A stretch of 64,000 nucleotides of DNA from Caulobacter sp. (GTDB lineage Bacteria > Pseudomonadota > Alphaproteobacteria > Caulobacterales > Caulobacteraceae): positions 57,269-121,268 of the forward strand of contig JAUXMY010000014.1 of the NCBI GenBank assembly GCA_030683005.1, given 5' to 3'. The position numbers were made by a program, and so were the translations under genes. Under the pieces are notes generated by a model. That model was not told the DNA's origin. It was given only the letters and a program-made list of their open reading frames with translations, and did not search any database. The first letter of the stretch is position 1; every line of letters starts with the position of its first letter. Shown here piece by piece: positions 9,538 to 20,995 of this stretch.

Positions 9538-10764
9538 ATGCCCGCCTCTCCGAAGATCACCCAAATCGAAACCCTGGCCTGCGACGCCGGCTGGCGGAAC
9601 TACTACTTCGTCAAGATCAGCACCGACGAAGGCATCGTAGGCTGGTCCGAGTACGATGAGGGCTTCGGCAATCCGGGCATCGCCGCCATCATCCAGCAGA
9701 TCTCGCCGCGCCTGATCGGCCAGTCGGTGATGGATCACGAGAAGATCTTCGCCCTGCTGCAAAACGCCATGCGGCCGGCGCTGGGCGGCCTGATTGGCCA
9801 GGCGATGGGCGCGATCGAGAACGCCCTGCTAGACGCCAAGGGCAAGGCGCTCGGCGTGTCCTGCGCCCAGTTGCTGGGCGGCAAGGTCCGGGATCGCGCG
9901 CCGGTCTACTGGTCGCACTGCGGCACCTGGCGGATCAGCCGCAAGCCGCACTACCTGCCGATGATCGAAACCCGCGATGACGTGGTCTCGCTCGGCCGGG
10001 AAGTCCGGGACAAGGGCTTCAAGGCGCTGAAGACCAACGTCTACCGTTACGTCGACGGCAAGCCTGTGGGCTGGGCGACCGGCTTCGGCGTCCCCTTCGA
10101 GCCGGGCCTCAACGTCGACCGCAAGGTGACCCGCGGCATCATCGATCACATCGCCGCCCTGCGCGAGGGGGCCGGCCCGGACGTCGAGATCCTGCTCGAT
10201 CTCAACTTCAACGCCCGCACTGAAGGCTATCTGGAGTTGCTCCGCGCCCTGTCCGACACCGAGCTGATGTGGATCGAGCTCGACACCCTGAACCCCAGGG
10301 CGCTGGCCTCGATCCGGCGGCATAGCCATCACCCGATCGCGTCCTGCGAGACCCTGGTCGGTCCGGCGGCCTTCGTGCCGTTCTTCGCCGAACAGGCCAT
10401 GGACGTCGCCATCATCGACCTGCTGTGGAACGGCGCCTGGCAGTCGATGAAGATCGCCGCCATGGCCGATGCGCATGACGTCAATGTCGCGCCGCACAAC
10501 TTCTACGGCCACCTGGCGACGATGATGAACGCCCAGTTCGCGGCCGCCGTCCCCAACCTGCGGATCATGGAGACCGACATCGACCGCCTGGCCTGGGACG
10601 ACGAGCTGTTCACCCATGCCCCGGTGTTCGAGGACGGCTGCATCGTCATCTCCGACCGTCCAGGCTGGGGCACCGAGCCGATCGAGGAGGCGCTGCGGCG
10701 CTATCCCCCGAACACGCATCTGAACCCGGTCGGCCTGATCACCCACGGCCGCAAGGCGCCCTGA
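9538..10764 (+). CDS. Enolase superfamily (mandelate racemase/muconate lactonizing) enzyme
   Basis: Conserved MR/MLE features (DLNFNARTEG, SCETLVGPAAF, DLLWNGAW, VAPHNFYGHLA). Confidence 0.88.
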   Translation: MPASPKITQIETLACDAGWRNYYFVKISTDEGIVGWSEYDEGFGNPGIAAIIQQISPRLIGQSVMDHEKIFALLQNAMRPALGGLIGQAMGAIENALLDAKGKALGVSCAQLLGGKVRDRAPVYWSHCGTWRISRKPHYLPMIETRDDVVSLGREVRDKGFKALKTNVYRYVDGKPVGWATGFGVPFEPGLNVDRKVTRGIIDHIAALREGAGPDVEILLDLNFNARTEGYLELLRALSDTELMWIELDTLNPRALASIRRHSHHPIASCETLVGPAAFVPFFAEQAMDVAIIDLLWNGAWQSMKIAAMADAHDVNVAPHNFYGHLATMMNAQFAAAVPNLRIMETDIDRLAWDDELFTHAPVFEDGCIVISDRPGWGTEPIEEALRRYPPNTHLNPVGLITHGRKAP

Positions 10765-10816
10765 CCTTTCCCAGCCCGACCCCAGGCGGCCGTCACGGCC
10801 GCGGCGCCTCCCAGGA

Positions 10817-12265
10817 ATGCGAATGACCGACTCTTCCGCTGCCGTCGCAGAGGCTCCTCTGCGGAGATCGACCCGGTTCTTCTATGGCCTGGGCGGCGTC
10901 GCACTGGGGCTGAAGGACAACGGCTTCTCCTACCTGCTGCTGATCTACTACAATCAGGTCGTCGGGCTGCCGGCCGCCAAGGTCGGGCTGGCGATCATGA
11001 TCGCCCTGGTCATCGACGCGATGATCGACCCGCTGATCGGCCAGCTGTCGGACAATCTCCGCTCGCGCTGGGGCCGTCGCCACCCGTTCATGTACCTGTC
11101 CGCCATCCCCGTGGCGGTCACCTATCTGATGATCTGGATGCCGCCGAGCGGCTGGTCCGAGAACGCCCTGTTCGCCTACCTGGTGTTCACCGCGCTGCTG
11201 GTCCGGACCTTCCTGGCCATGTTCGAGATCCCCAGCGCGGCTCTCGCGCCGGAGCTGACCAGCGACTACCACGGCCGCACGAAGCTGATGGCGTTCCGCG
11301 CCCTGTTCATCTGGTACGGCGCGCTGATCATGACGCTTCTGACCTTCCAGGTCTTCCTCAAGCCCAGCGCCGAGTACGCCACCGCCCAGCTAAACCCGGC
11401 AGGGTACACCCTCTACGGGATAACCTCGGCGGCGGTGATGCTGATCGTCATCCTGGCCTCGGCCCTGGGCACGCACAGCGAGATCCCCCGCCTTCGAAAG
11501 CCGCCGGTGCGGGCGCTGTCGATCGGCCAGACCTTCCGGGAAATCTTCGAGGCGGTGACCAATCGCTCGCTGGCGCCGCTGATGATCTCGGGCGTCTTCA
11601 ACGCCATGAGCTACGGTCTGACCGTGGCGCTCAATCTCTACTTCAACACCTTCTTCTGGGGACTCGGAGCGGCGCAGATCTCGTTCTTCGTCTTCGCCCA
11701 GTTCATCTCCTCGGCGGCGGCGGTCACCCTGGCGACGCCGCTGTCGAAGGCCCTGGGCAAGCGCAACGCCGCCATCCTGAGCAAGGTGCTGGCCTTTGGC
11801 ATCGGCACCGCGCCGATCATCCTGCGGCTGCTGGGCCTGTTCCCGGAGAACGGCCACCCGGCGCTTTTGCCGCTCCTCTGGGTTCAGGCCATGGTCTCGG
11901 TGACCTTCGCCAGCATCGCCGCGGTGCTGCACTCCTCGATGATCGCCGACGTCGTCGAGGAGACCGAGGTCAAAAACGGGCGGCGGTCGGAAGGCCTGTT
12001 TTTCGCGGCCAACATTTTCGTCGCCAAGGCTGTCTCGGGCGTCGGCATTTTCGCCTCCAGCATGGTGCTGCTCGCCATCGGCTTCCCCGACAACGCCAAA
12101 CCCGGCGAGGTCGGCGAGGATGTGATCCGCAACCTGGGCCTGACCTACATTCCGGCCCTGGCGGTGACCTACCTTGTCGCGATCGGCGCGCTGACCTTCT
12201 TCCGCATCACGAGGGCCAGCCACGAAGCCAATCTCGCACGACTGGCTGAGCGTCCCGGCGGCTGA
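10817..12265 (+). CDS. GPH-family (glycoside-pentoside-hexuronide:cation) MFS symporter
   Basis: YNQVVGLPAAKVGLAIMIALVIDAMIDPLIGQLSDNLRSRWGRRHPFMYLSAIP is characteristic of GPH transporters. Confidence 0.88.
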   Translation: MRMTDSSAAVAEAPLRRSTRFFYGLGGVALGLKDNGFSYLLLIYYNQVVGLPAAKVGLAIMIALVIDAMIDPLIGQLSDNLRSRWGRRHPFMYLSAIPVAVTYLMIWMPPSGWSENALFAYLVFTALLVRTFLAMFEIPSAALAPELTSDYHGRTKLMAFRALFIWYGALIMTLLTFQVFLKPSAEYATAQLNPAGYTLYGITSAAVMLIVILASALGTHSEIPRLRKPPVRALSIGQTFREIFEAVTNRSLAPLMISGVFNAMSYGLTVALNLYFNTFFWGLGAAQISFFVFAQFISSAAAVTLATPLSKALGKRNAAILSKVLAFGIGTAPIILRLLGLFPENGHPALLPLLWVQAMVSVTFASIAAVLHSSMIADVVEETEVKNGRRSEGLFFAANIFVAKAVSGVGIFASSMVLLAIGFPDNAKPGEVGEDVIRNLGLTYIPALAVTYLVAIGALTFFRITRASHEANLARLAERPGG

Positions 12266-12432
12266 CGGTCGCAGCGCCCCGTTGCCCGGAGACAGTCGCC
12301 ACGCTGCGTTGCGACCAGAACGGGCAGGGTCGGTCGGGCCGACGGAAGCGGGCCAGGCTGACAGGATCCGGTCGCAGTGTCGGGACAGGCTTGCCAAGGA
12401 CCCGCGCCAGGAGCGGTTGGCGTCGCCGAACC

Positions 12433-13164
12433 TCAGACGTCCGCCTGGGGCCGCCAGCCGGGCGGATCATCGACAGCCCCGCTGACGTTCAACACCAGTT
12501 CCCCGTCCCTCAGCGTCAGCCTTCGGCTGCACCGTGCGGCGACGCCTTCATCATGGGTGCAGATCAGGAAGGTCGCGCCGTCTTCCCGATTCACTTCCCG
12601 CATCAGGTCGAGCACGCGATCGGCGGACTCCCGGTCCAGATTGCCGGTAGGCTCGTCGGCGATGATCAGGTCGGGCCGGTTCATCAGGGCGCGGGCGATC
12701 GCGACCCGTTGCTTCTGCCCGCCGGACAGCCGTGTAGCCGGAAAATCGATGCGGTCCTCCAGTCCCACCCGCTCCAGGAGATTGCGGGCGCGATCGCGCA
12801 TGTCGCGGGAGATGCCCCCGGCGGGCGCGGCGGCCGGAAAGGCGACATTTTCCATCGCCGTGAAGTCGGGCAGCAGATGGTGGAACTGGAAGACGAAGCC
12901 CAGTCGACGATTGCGAAACTGCGCCCGCTTCCGCTCGGACAGATTGTCCACCCGTTCGCCACTGATGGTCAGACTTCCCGCCGTCGGACGCAACAGCAGG
13001 CCAATGATCGACAGCAAGGTGGATTTGCCCGATCCCGACGCCCCTGACAGCGCCGCCAGTTCCCCCTCGTCGAGCGTGAGGTCGATGCCCTTCAGAACCC
13101 GGGTTTCCTCGTCGCCGTTCAGGAAGACCTTTTCGATCCCTTGCGCCTCCAGCACCCTCGTCAT
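12433..13164 (-). CDS. ABC transporter ATP-binding protein (LolD/MacB/DevA-like)
   Basis: Walker A GASGSGKST, signature LSGGQKQRVAIARAL, Walker B LIIADEPTGNLD. Confidence 0.93.
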   Translation of the reverse strand: MTRVLEAQGIEKVFLNGDEETRVLKGIDLTLDEGELAALSGASGSGKSTLLSIIGLLLRPTAGSLTISGERVDNLSERKRAQFRNRRLGFVFQFHHLLPDFTAMENVAFPAAAPAGGISRDMRDRARNLLERVGLEDRIDFPATRLSGGQKQRVAIARALMNRPDLIIADEPTGNLDRESADRVLDLMREVNREDGATFLICTHDEGVAARCSRRLTLRDGELVLNVSGAVDDPPGWRPQADV

Positions 13165-14366
13165 TGCTGGATGGCTTCCAGCGGATCGACCCGCGCCGCC
13201 GAGCGCGCGGGCAGTATCGAGGCGATGGTCGCCCCCAGCGTGGTCAGGACCAGAGCGGCGACATAGCCCCCTTGTTCCGGCGCAATCGGCAGGATCGGGA
13301 CGCCGTCAACACTGGTGATCCCTTCAAGCCAGAGACAAAGACCATAGCCAGTGGCGCATCCGACCACCGCACCGATCAGGCCGATCAATAAGCCCTGCAA
13401 CAGGAACACCCAGAGGATGAATGCGCCCGGCACGCCGAAAGCGCGCATGATTCCGACCTCGGCGCGCCGCCTGTAGGCTGACAGAACGAGGGCGCTGGCG
13501 ACCCCGATGATGATCGAGATCAGAGAGAAGACCTGGATCATCGAGCCAGTCCGCCCCTGCGCCACGAGGGCGTCTTCGAGACTCAGGTTCTTCTCCTGCC
13601 ATGGCGTCGCGCGCAAGCCGGTCGCCTCGGCCAGGAAGCGGGCGGTGACCCGGGCGTCGTCAGGGTCCTTGAGCTTGACCTCGATATTGGTCACCCCTTC
13701 CGGCAGGACGAACAGAGGCCGCGCGGCCTGCAGGGAAAGGAAGGCGACGCGCTCGTCCAGACTCTGCAGCCCGCTGCGAAACACGCCTCTGATTGTCAGT
13801 TGCCGTTCCACGCCCCGTTCGGTCCGCAACAGGATGGGCTGGCCGGCGCTCAGGCCGAGATCCTCGGCAAGGCGCACGCCGATCAACAGGCCGTCCGCCC
13901 CGAGTTCGCCGTCGCCATCGATGATGGTCGGGGTGATGCGGGAAATGGCGTCGATCCCTTGCGGCTCCACGCCGATGATCGCCACGGACTGCACCGCTTC
14001 GCTCTTGACCAGAAAGGCGCTGCCGGAAATCCGGGGGCTGATGGCGGACACCTCGGGATTGGCGCGCAAGAGCGCGATGACCCTCGGCCAGTCGCGAATC
14101 TGCTGCCGCTGGAAGGTGGAAACCAGGGCCACGGATTCCACCGGCAGGTCCGGCCCGACCAACACCCGCGCAACACGGGTCGGCGGCTCGAGGCTGATGT
14201 GGGCGCTGTTGCCCGTCACCTGCTCGGTCAGTCGAACGGCAAGGCCGGCGATCAAGGCGGTGATGAAGACGAAGACCGTCACCCCCAGGGCGACGCCGGC
14301 GATCAGCAGCAGGGTTTGGGACGGATTTGAGAGCAGGTACCGCTGTGCGACCTTCAGGGCGAACAT
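13161..14366 (-). CDS. ABC transporter permease, FtsX/LolE/DevC-like
   Basis: N-terminal TM, periplasmic MacB-like region, C-terminal FtsX domain (LSAYRRRAEVGIMRAFGVPGAFILWVFLLQGLLIGLIGAVVG); 4-nt overlap with the ATPase gene. Confidence 0.88.
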   Translation of the reverse strand: MFALKVAQRYLLSNPSQTLLLIAGVALGVTVFVFITALIAGLAVRLTEQVTGNSAHISLEPPTRVARVLVGPDLPVESVALVSTFQRQQIRDWPRVIALLRANPEVSAISPRISGSAFLVKSEAVQSVAIIGVEPQGIDAISRITPTIIDGDGELGADGLLIGVRLAEDLGLSAGQPILLRTERGVERQLTIRGVFRSGLQSLDERVAFLSLQAARPLFVLPEGVTNIEVKLKDPDDARVTARFLAEATGLRATPWQEKNLSLEDALVAQGRTGSMIQVFSLISIIIGVASALVLSAYRRRAEVGIMRAFGVPGAFILWVFLLQGLLIGLIGAVVGCATGYGLCLWLEGITSVDGVPILPIAPEQGGYVAALVLTTLGATIASILPARSAARVDPLEAIQQ

Positions 14367-14370
14367 CGCC

Positions 14371-15444
14371 TCAGCCGCCCGAGGTCGGCGTCACCGGACG
14401 GATATGCGCGCCGGGAGTCGTAAAGCCGGGCTCCAGCACGACCCTGTCCCCGGCCCTCAGCCCCGTTTCCACGATGGCGTTGACCGATGGCCAGCGCACC
14501 ACGGTGATCGGCCGGACCCGCACGATGTCGTCGGCGTCCACCACATAAACCTTGGCGGCGGCGGTGGCGTCCACCACCGCGCTGCGCGGCAGGACGATCG
14601 CATTCTGGCGCCGACCGACAATGATGGTCACATCGACCGAGCGGCCCGGTGGAAGCCCCCCGGCGTCCGCCGGCGTCAATCGGACCATGCGTCCGCCCGT
14701 GCTGGAATTGACCCGGGGTGAGACCTCAGTCACCCGGGCGGGAAAGATATCTGGCGATCCTGACAGGGCGGCGCGAGCCGCCTGACCAGGCCTGAGTGCA
14801 TCGGCGTAGGCTTCCTCAACCTCGGCGCGGATCTCGACGCCGGTCGCCGAGCCCAGTTCGAACAGGGTTTCCCCCGCTCCCACGACCTGGCCGTTGTCGA
14901 TGGGGCGAACCAGCACCACCCCGGCCATCGGCGCTCGAATGGTGAACTCCCGGGCGCGCTCCGCCGAGGCGCGCACAGCGGCGGAAGCGGCCGCCACGTT
15001 GGCCTCTGCCGTGTCCAGGGCCGCCCGCGCGGCATCCAGCGCCGCGCGGGCGGCGAAGCCGCGCTCGTGCAGGGTCCGGACTCTCTGATAGCCAAGCCTT
15101 GCTTCCGTCGCCTCCGCCCGGGCGGCGCGGGCGCGCGCAACATCGACCTCGGTCTGAGCCTGTTCGACGGTCGCCAGGATGACGGCCAGCGGATCGCCGG
15201 CCTCGACGCGGTCGCCCTCATCGTGAAGCAGACGAACGACCTGGCCGGCGTTGGGCGAGGAAACCTGCACCAGCTGCGTCGGGCGGGCCCGGCCCACGAT
15301 GGACAGGGCCTGCTCGACCGTCCGGGGCCTGATCTCCACAACAGCCACTTCCGCCGGCCGTCCTGACACCAGGAACACTGCCGCTACAGCCACGGCCAGG
15401 ACCGTCGCAGCGAGGACAAGAACCGGTTTGGACGTGACGCGCAT
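14371..15444 (-). CDS. Periplasmic adaptor (HlyD/RND-MFP-like) of an ABC exporter
   Basis: MRVTSKPVLVLAATVLAVAVAAVF, SSPNAGQVVRLLHDEGDRVEAGDPLAVI and IRAPMAGVVLVRPIDNGQVVGAGETLFEL lipoyl-like halves; operonic with the permease. Confidence 0.88.
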   Translation of the reverse strand: MRVTSKPVLVLAATVLAVAVAAVFLVSGRPAEVAVVEIRPRTVEQALSIVGRARPTQLVQVSSPNAGQVVRLLHDEGDRVEAGDPLAVILATVEQAQTEVDVARARAARAEATEARLGYQRVRTLHERGFAARAALDAARAALDTAEANVAAASAAVRASAERAREFTIRAPMAGVVLVRPIDNGQVVGAGETLFELGSATGVEIRAEVEEAYADALRPGQAARAALSGSPDIFPARVTEVSPRVNSSTGGRMVRLTPADAGGLPPGRSVDVTIIVGRRQNAIVLPRSAVVDATAAAKVYVVDADDIVRVRPITVVRWPSVNAIVETGLRAGDRVVLEPGFTTPGAHIRPVTPTSGG

Positions 15445-15918
15445 TGTATCCTCATGCCGGTGCGGGGTGACGCTGCATTCCTGTGCGCCCGGCGGACGCG
15501 GCTCACGTTCGCACATCGATCAACAACTATCGAAGGGTCAGAACAAGCGGCCAATGAGTCAGGACTTCCGCAAGCCTGCCTGGGCGAGACCATCCGGACC
15601 AACCCCGCCGATCTCGCCCTCGGAATCATCGACGCCCCCGAAAGCTCGCCCGCCCCGGGCCTCCAGCGTCACCCGGCAAGCCTCCGAGCCGGCGGTGGAG
15701 ACCACGTCGACCCGACCGTCGGCCTCATAGGCCGCGCCGCGCGCATAGACCGCGGGCCCGGCCGCCTGGCGCAGCAGGCCGTCGACAATCGGTTCGGTTC
15801 CTAAAGAAGGGGGACTATCACGGAGCGCGCCAAGCGACGGTTCGGGCGGCGCAAGCGCCCGGAGTGTCGGGGGTCCAGGGAGCGTGGTGGCGCGCGGAGA
15901 CGGCTCGCCCAGCCTGAC

Positions 15919-15995
15919 TGGCGGTCCAGGAGGGACTCGAACCCCCGACCTTCGCTTTAGGAAAGCGCTGCTCTATCCTGCTGAGCTACTGGACC
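15919..15995 (-). tRNA. tRNA-Arg (anticodon CCU), CCA encoded
   Basis: Minus strand GGTCCAG TA GCTC...GAGC A GCGCT TTCCTAA AGCGA AGGTC GGGGG TTCGAGT CCCTC CTGGACC G CCA folds as cloverleaf; loop TTCCTAA. Confidence 0.93.
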
Positions 15996-16090
15996 GCACC
16001 GGGGCGGTCATAGCGCGCGCGGGGCGTTTGCGGAACCCCGGCGCGGGCGGGTTCGGGCCGGGGCCGGGCGGGCGGTCCCCTTCCCTCTGT

Positions 16091-16966
16091 TCAGCCGATA
16101 AGGCCCGCCGCGGCCGGGTCGCCGACGCGCTTGCTGATGTAGTCGCGCATGCGGTTGAGAGCGGCCTGTTCGATCTGTCGGACGCGCTCCTTGGAGATGC
16201 CCATCTCGGCGCCCAGCTGCTCCAGGGTCTGCGGATCTTCGACCAGCCGCCGGGCGATGACCACGCCGCGCTCGCGGTCGGTGAGGGTGGCCAGGGCGCC
16301 GGCCACCAGGTCGGAGCGACGCTCGTCGTCGATGGTGGAGCCGGCTTCCTCTTCGGGCCCCGCGCGGTCATCGGCCAGCAGGCCCTGCCAATCCTCGTCG
16401 GCATCGCCGGACACCGGCGCGTTCAGGGAGCGATCCCCGGCGGCCATACGGCCGGCCATGGCCTCAACATCGGCGGTGTCCAGACCGAGCTCGATGGCGA
16501 TGGCCGAACAGGCCTCGGGGCTCAGCCGGCCCTCGAGGTCGCCCAGCCGGGCGCGCAGGCGGCGCAGGTTGAAGAACAGCGCCTTGCCGGCGGTCGTGGT
16601 CCCGGTGCGGACGATCGACCAGTTGCGCAGCACATAGTCCTGCATGGCCGCGCGGACCCACCAGGCGGAATAGGTCGAGAAGCGCACGCCGCGATCCGGG
16701 TCGAACCGCTCGGCGGCCTGCATCAGGCCCACCGCGCCTTCCTGCACCAGGTCGGCCATCGGCAGGCCGTAACGGCGGAAGCGGCCGGCCATGGCGATGA
16801 CCATGCGCATATAGGCGCCGGTCAGCTCATGGAGGGCTTCGTCATCCTGCTCGTCGCGCCAGCGGCGGGCGAGCGCCTGCTCGTCATCGGCCGCCAGCAG
16901 CGGCGCGCGCATCGCCTCGCGCATGAAGCGTCGTTCGAACGTCGAGGGAGTGTCCAGACTGGCCAA
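16091..16966 (-). CDS. rpoH: RNA polymerase sigma-32 (RpoH)-family factor
   Basis: Region 2 (DLVQEGAVGLMQAAERFDPDRGVRFSTYSAWWVRAAMQDYVLRNWSIVR), RpoH-box-like GKALFFNLRR, region 4 (LEQLGAEMGISKERVRQIEQAALNRMR). Confidence 0.88.
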   Translation of the reverse strand: MASLDTPSTFERRFMREAMRAPLLAADDEQALARRWRDEQDDEALHELTGAYMRMVIAMAGRFRRYGLPMADLVQEGAVGLMQAAERFDPDRGVRFSTYSAWWVRAAMQDYVLRNWSIVRTGTTTAGKALFFNLRRLRARLGDLEGRLSPEACSAIAIELGLDTADVEAMAGRMAAGDRSLNAPVSGDADEDWQGLLADDRAGPEEEAGSTIDDERRSDLVAGALATLTDRERGVVIARRLVEDPQTLEQLGAEMGISKERVRQIEQAALNRMRDYISKRVGDPAAAGLIG

Positions 16967-17024
16967 AACCGTCTCCTTGTTGAAGGCGATACGGCGTGGC
17001 CCCGGGATCGGATCAGCCCGGACG

Positions 17025-18845
<1,821 letters not shown>

Positions 18846-19140
18846 GGGAATCCTCCGGCGTGTAATTCTGACGAGGGTGACGGTTTGACCCAAGGGCAGG
18901 TCAAGCGGCGGCGCCCCACGAGGCCGGACTATAGCCAAACGCTTGTTTGATTCCAGACCGGAGCTTCGAAAATATCGATCTGGCGCGACGTGGTAAACGC
19001 ATTGGCCATGCCGTGAGCATGAATCGGCCGAAAGCGCTGGCAGTCTCGGTGATCTGCAGGCGCCGGAGCCCGGAAGCGGGACCGGTATTGCGCGGGCGTG
19101 CCTCCACGCCGGACCGGCGCGCCCCGCCGTCCGATCAGAT

Positions 19141-19202
19141 GCGAGACTCTGGAGACATATACTCTGGAGACAAATGGAGACATTTCGCCCCTTTGCGGGA
19201 CA
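19141..19202 (+). repeat. Copy A of a GGAGACA-heptamer element (inverted relative to copy B at 28042-28093)
   Basis: gcgagactctGGAGACAtatactctGGAGACAaatGGAGACAtttcgcccctttgcgggaca; first 44 nt match the reverse complement of copy B with 2 mismatches. Confidence 0.85.
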
Positions 19203-19522
19203 TCCCGGCCGTTGCGGCGGCGGCAATCAATCCTCCCCCCGCCGCGCCCCGTCATACTGGCGGCATGAGACCGCGACGGTGCAGGACTGAGGGCTCGCCG
19301 GGCCTTTACGAACAAGGGGTCGTCACGCCGTGCGCCGGCGGGGCTCAGCGGCTTCCGGCGCGCCGGACGCGCCCCCGCCACCGCGTCTGTCCCCCCATCG
19401 CCGCGGACCGGCGCCCGGCGGGCCATCGCAGAACGACGGCGTGGAGACACTGGGGACACTCAAGCGACCCCTTGACCATCGGCGCCTGGTTCAGGGATCG
19501 CTTCAGCGTCCGCGGCGCTTCG

Positions 19523-20995
19523 TCAGCCCAGGCCCCAGCCCTGCCGCGCCTGTTCCAGCCGCGCCAGCTTGGCGTCGAACAACGACCAGTCATCGGCCTG
19601 CGCGATCGGCGCCCAGAGGGCCTCGACCTCTTCGATGAGCAGCTCCTCCGGCTCGGCGGCCGCGAACATCGGGTGGGCCAGGCGCTCCGGCCGTTCGGCT
19701 TTGAAGCCGGCGAGCAGCGCCCGGAACTCGGCGAACCCTTCATCGGCATAGAGATCACTCCGGACGCCGGCCAGCGCCCTGCCCTCGTCGCCGCAGAACC
19801 AGTCGAAGAAGAACGGCTCCCACCGCAGGCGATCACCGCCGACCTGCAGCGCCCGAAACGCCGCGTTGACCAGGGCGACATCGGCCTCGTCGCCCTGACT
19901 GACGACGCCCAGCCGCGCCAGCATGGCGTCGCGCAGGCTGTCCCGATAGGCGGCGTTGAAGCCGTTCAGCGCCTCGACCAGCGGCTCGGAGTCCGACACC
20001 AGCGTCAGACAGGAGGCCAGCTGCTGCAGGTTCCAGAACGCCGCCTCCGGCTGTCGCCCGAAGCTGTAGAGACCGGTCTGGTCAAAGTAGGCGGCGGTGA
20101 AGTTGGGATCGTTGCGTGGCAGGAAGCGCCAGGGGCCGTAGTCGAAGCTCTCGCCGGTGACGACCATGTTGTCGGTGTTGAGCACGCCGTGGACGAAGCC
20201 GGCGGCCATCCAGCGCGACGCCAGACGGGCGGTGCGACCGACCACTTCGGCCAGCAGGGCGGCGGCCGTATCCGGCGCGTCCGCGAGATGGGGGAAGTAG
20301 GCCTGGATGCAGTGCTCCACGAGCCGCGCGATGTTGTCCGGGCGGTCCAGATAAGCGTGCCTCTGGAAGGTCCCGAAGCGGATGTGGCTGTGCGACAGCC
20401 GCACCAGGACGGCCGATCGCGTCGGGCTAGGCTCGTCGTTGCGCTGCAGCGCCTCGCCGGTCTCGATCAGCGAGAAGGCCCGGCTGGTCGGCACGCCCAG
20501 CGCCTCGAGAAGCGTCGCCGCCAGCACCTCGCGCACCCCGCCTTTGAGGGTCAGACGACCGTCGCCCTGGCGCGACCAGGGCGTCTGGCCCGAGCCCTTT
20601 GTCGCCAGATCGAGCAGGCGGTCCGTGCCGGCCTCGCGCAGCTGGGCGAAGAGAAAGCCGCGCCCGTCGCCCAGGTCGGGGTTGTAGGTCCGGAACTGAT
20701 GGCCGTGATAGCGCATGGCCAGGGGGCCGGGCTGGTTGTCCGGCAACGGCTCGAACCGTCCGAAGGCCGCGATCCACTCGGCGTCGCTGAGGGTGTCCAG
20801 CCCCACGGTCGACGCGGCGCGATCATTGCGCCGGCGCAGGATCGCGGCCGGAAAGTCCGCCGCCGCCACGGGATCGGCGAACTCGGGACCCAGCTTCATG
20901 AACAGCGGGTCGGGGCGATAGGCGGCAGAGACGGGCATGGTCAGGACATGGCCTCCGGGAGCGATGCGCACAAGTCCGGTTCCGGTCGGCCGCAT
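19523..20995 (-). CDS. selO: SelO/YdiU-family pseudokinase (protein adenylyltransferase)
   Basis: AMRYHGHQFRTYNPDLGDGRGFLFAQL, LATKGSGQTPWSRQGDGRLTLKGGVREVLA, VLVRLSHSHIRFGTFQ are SelO signatures; alternative start at 20938. Confidence 0.93.
   Translation of the reverse strand: MRPTGTGLVRIAPGGHVLTMPVSAAYRPDPLFMKLGPEFADPVAAADFPAAILRRRNDRAASTVGLDTLSDAEWIAAFGRFEPLPDNQPGPLAMRYHGHQFRTYNPDLGDGRGFLFAQLREAGTDRLLDLATKGSGQTPWSRQGDGRLTLKGGVREVLAATLLEALGVPTSRAFSLIETGEALQRNDEPSPTRSAVLVRLSHSHIRFGTFQRHAYLDRPDNIARLVEHCIQAYFPHLADAPDTAAALLAEVVGRTARLASRWMAAGFVHGVLNTDNMVVTGESFDYGPWRFLPRNDPNFTAAYFDQTGLYSFGRQPEAAFWNLQQLASCLTLVSDSEPLVEALNGFNAAYRDSLRDAMLARLGVVSQGDEADVALVNAAFRALQVGGDRLRWEPFFFDWFCGDEGRALAGVRSDLYADEGFAEFRALLAGFKAERPERLAHPMFAAAEPEELLIEEVEALWAPIAQADDWSLFDAKLARLEQARQGWGLG

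Noticed and set aside
12266-12432. Small ORFs on both strands between the GPH transporter and the ABC ATPase
   Set aside because: No start/SD context or motif; treated as intergenic
15795-15813. ggttcctaaagaaggggga resembles the tRNA-Arg(CCU) anticodon/variable region, a possible att remnant
   Set aside because: Match is short (9+6 nt with a gap) and on the opposite strand to the tRNA; chance similarity likely
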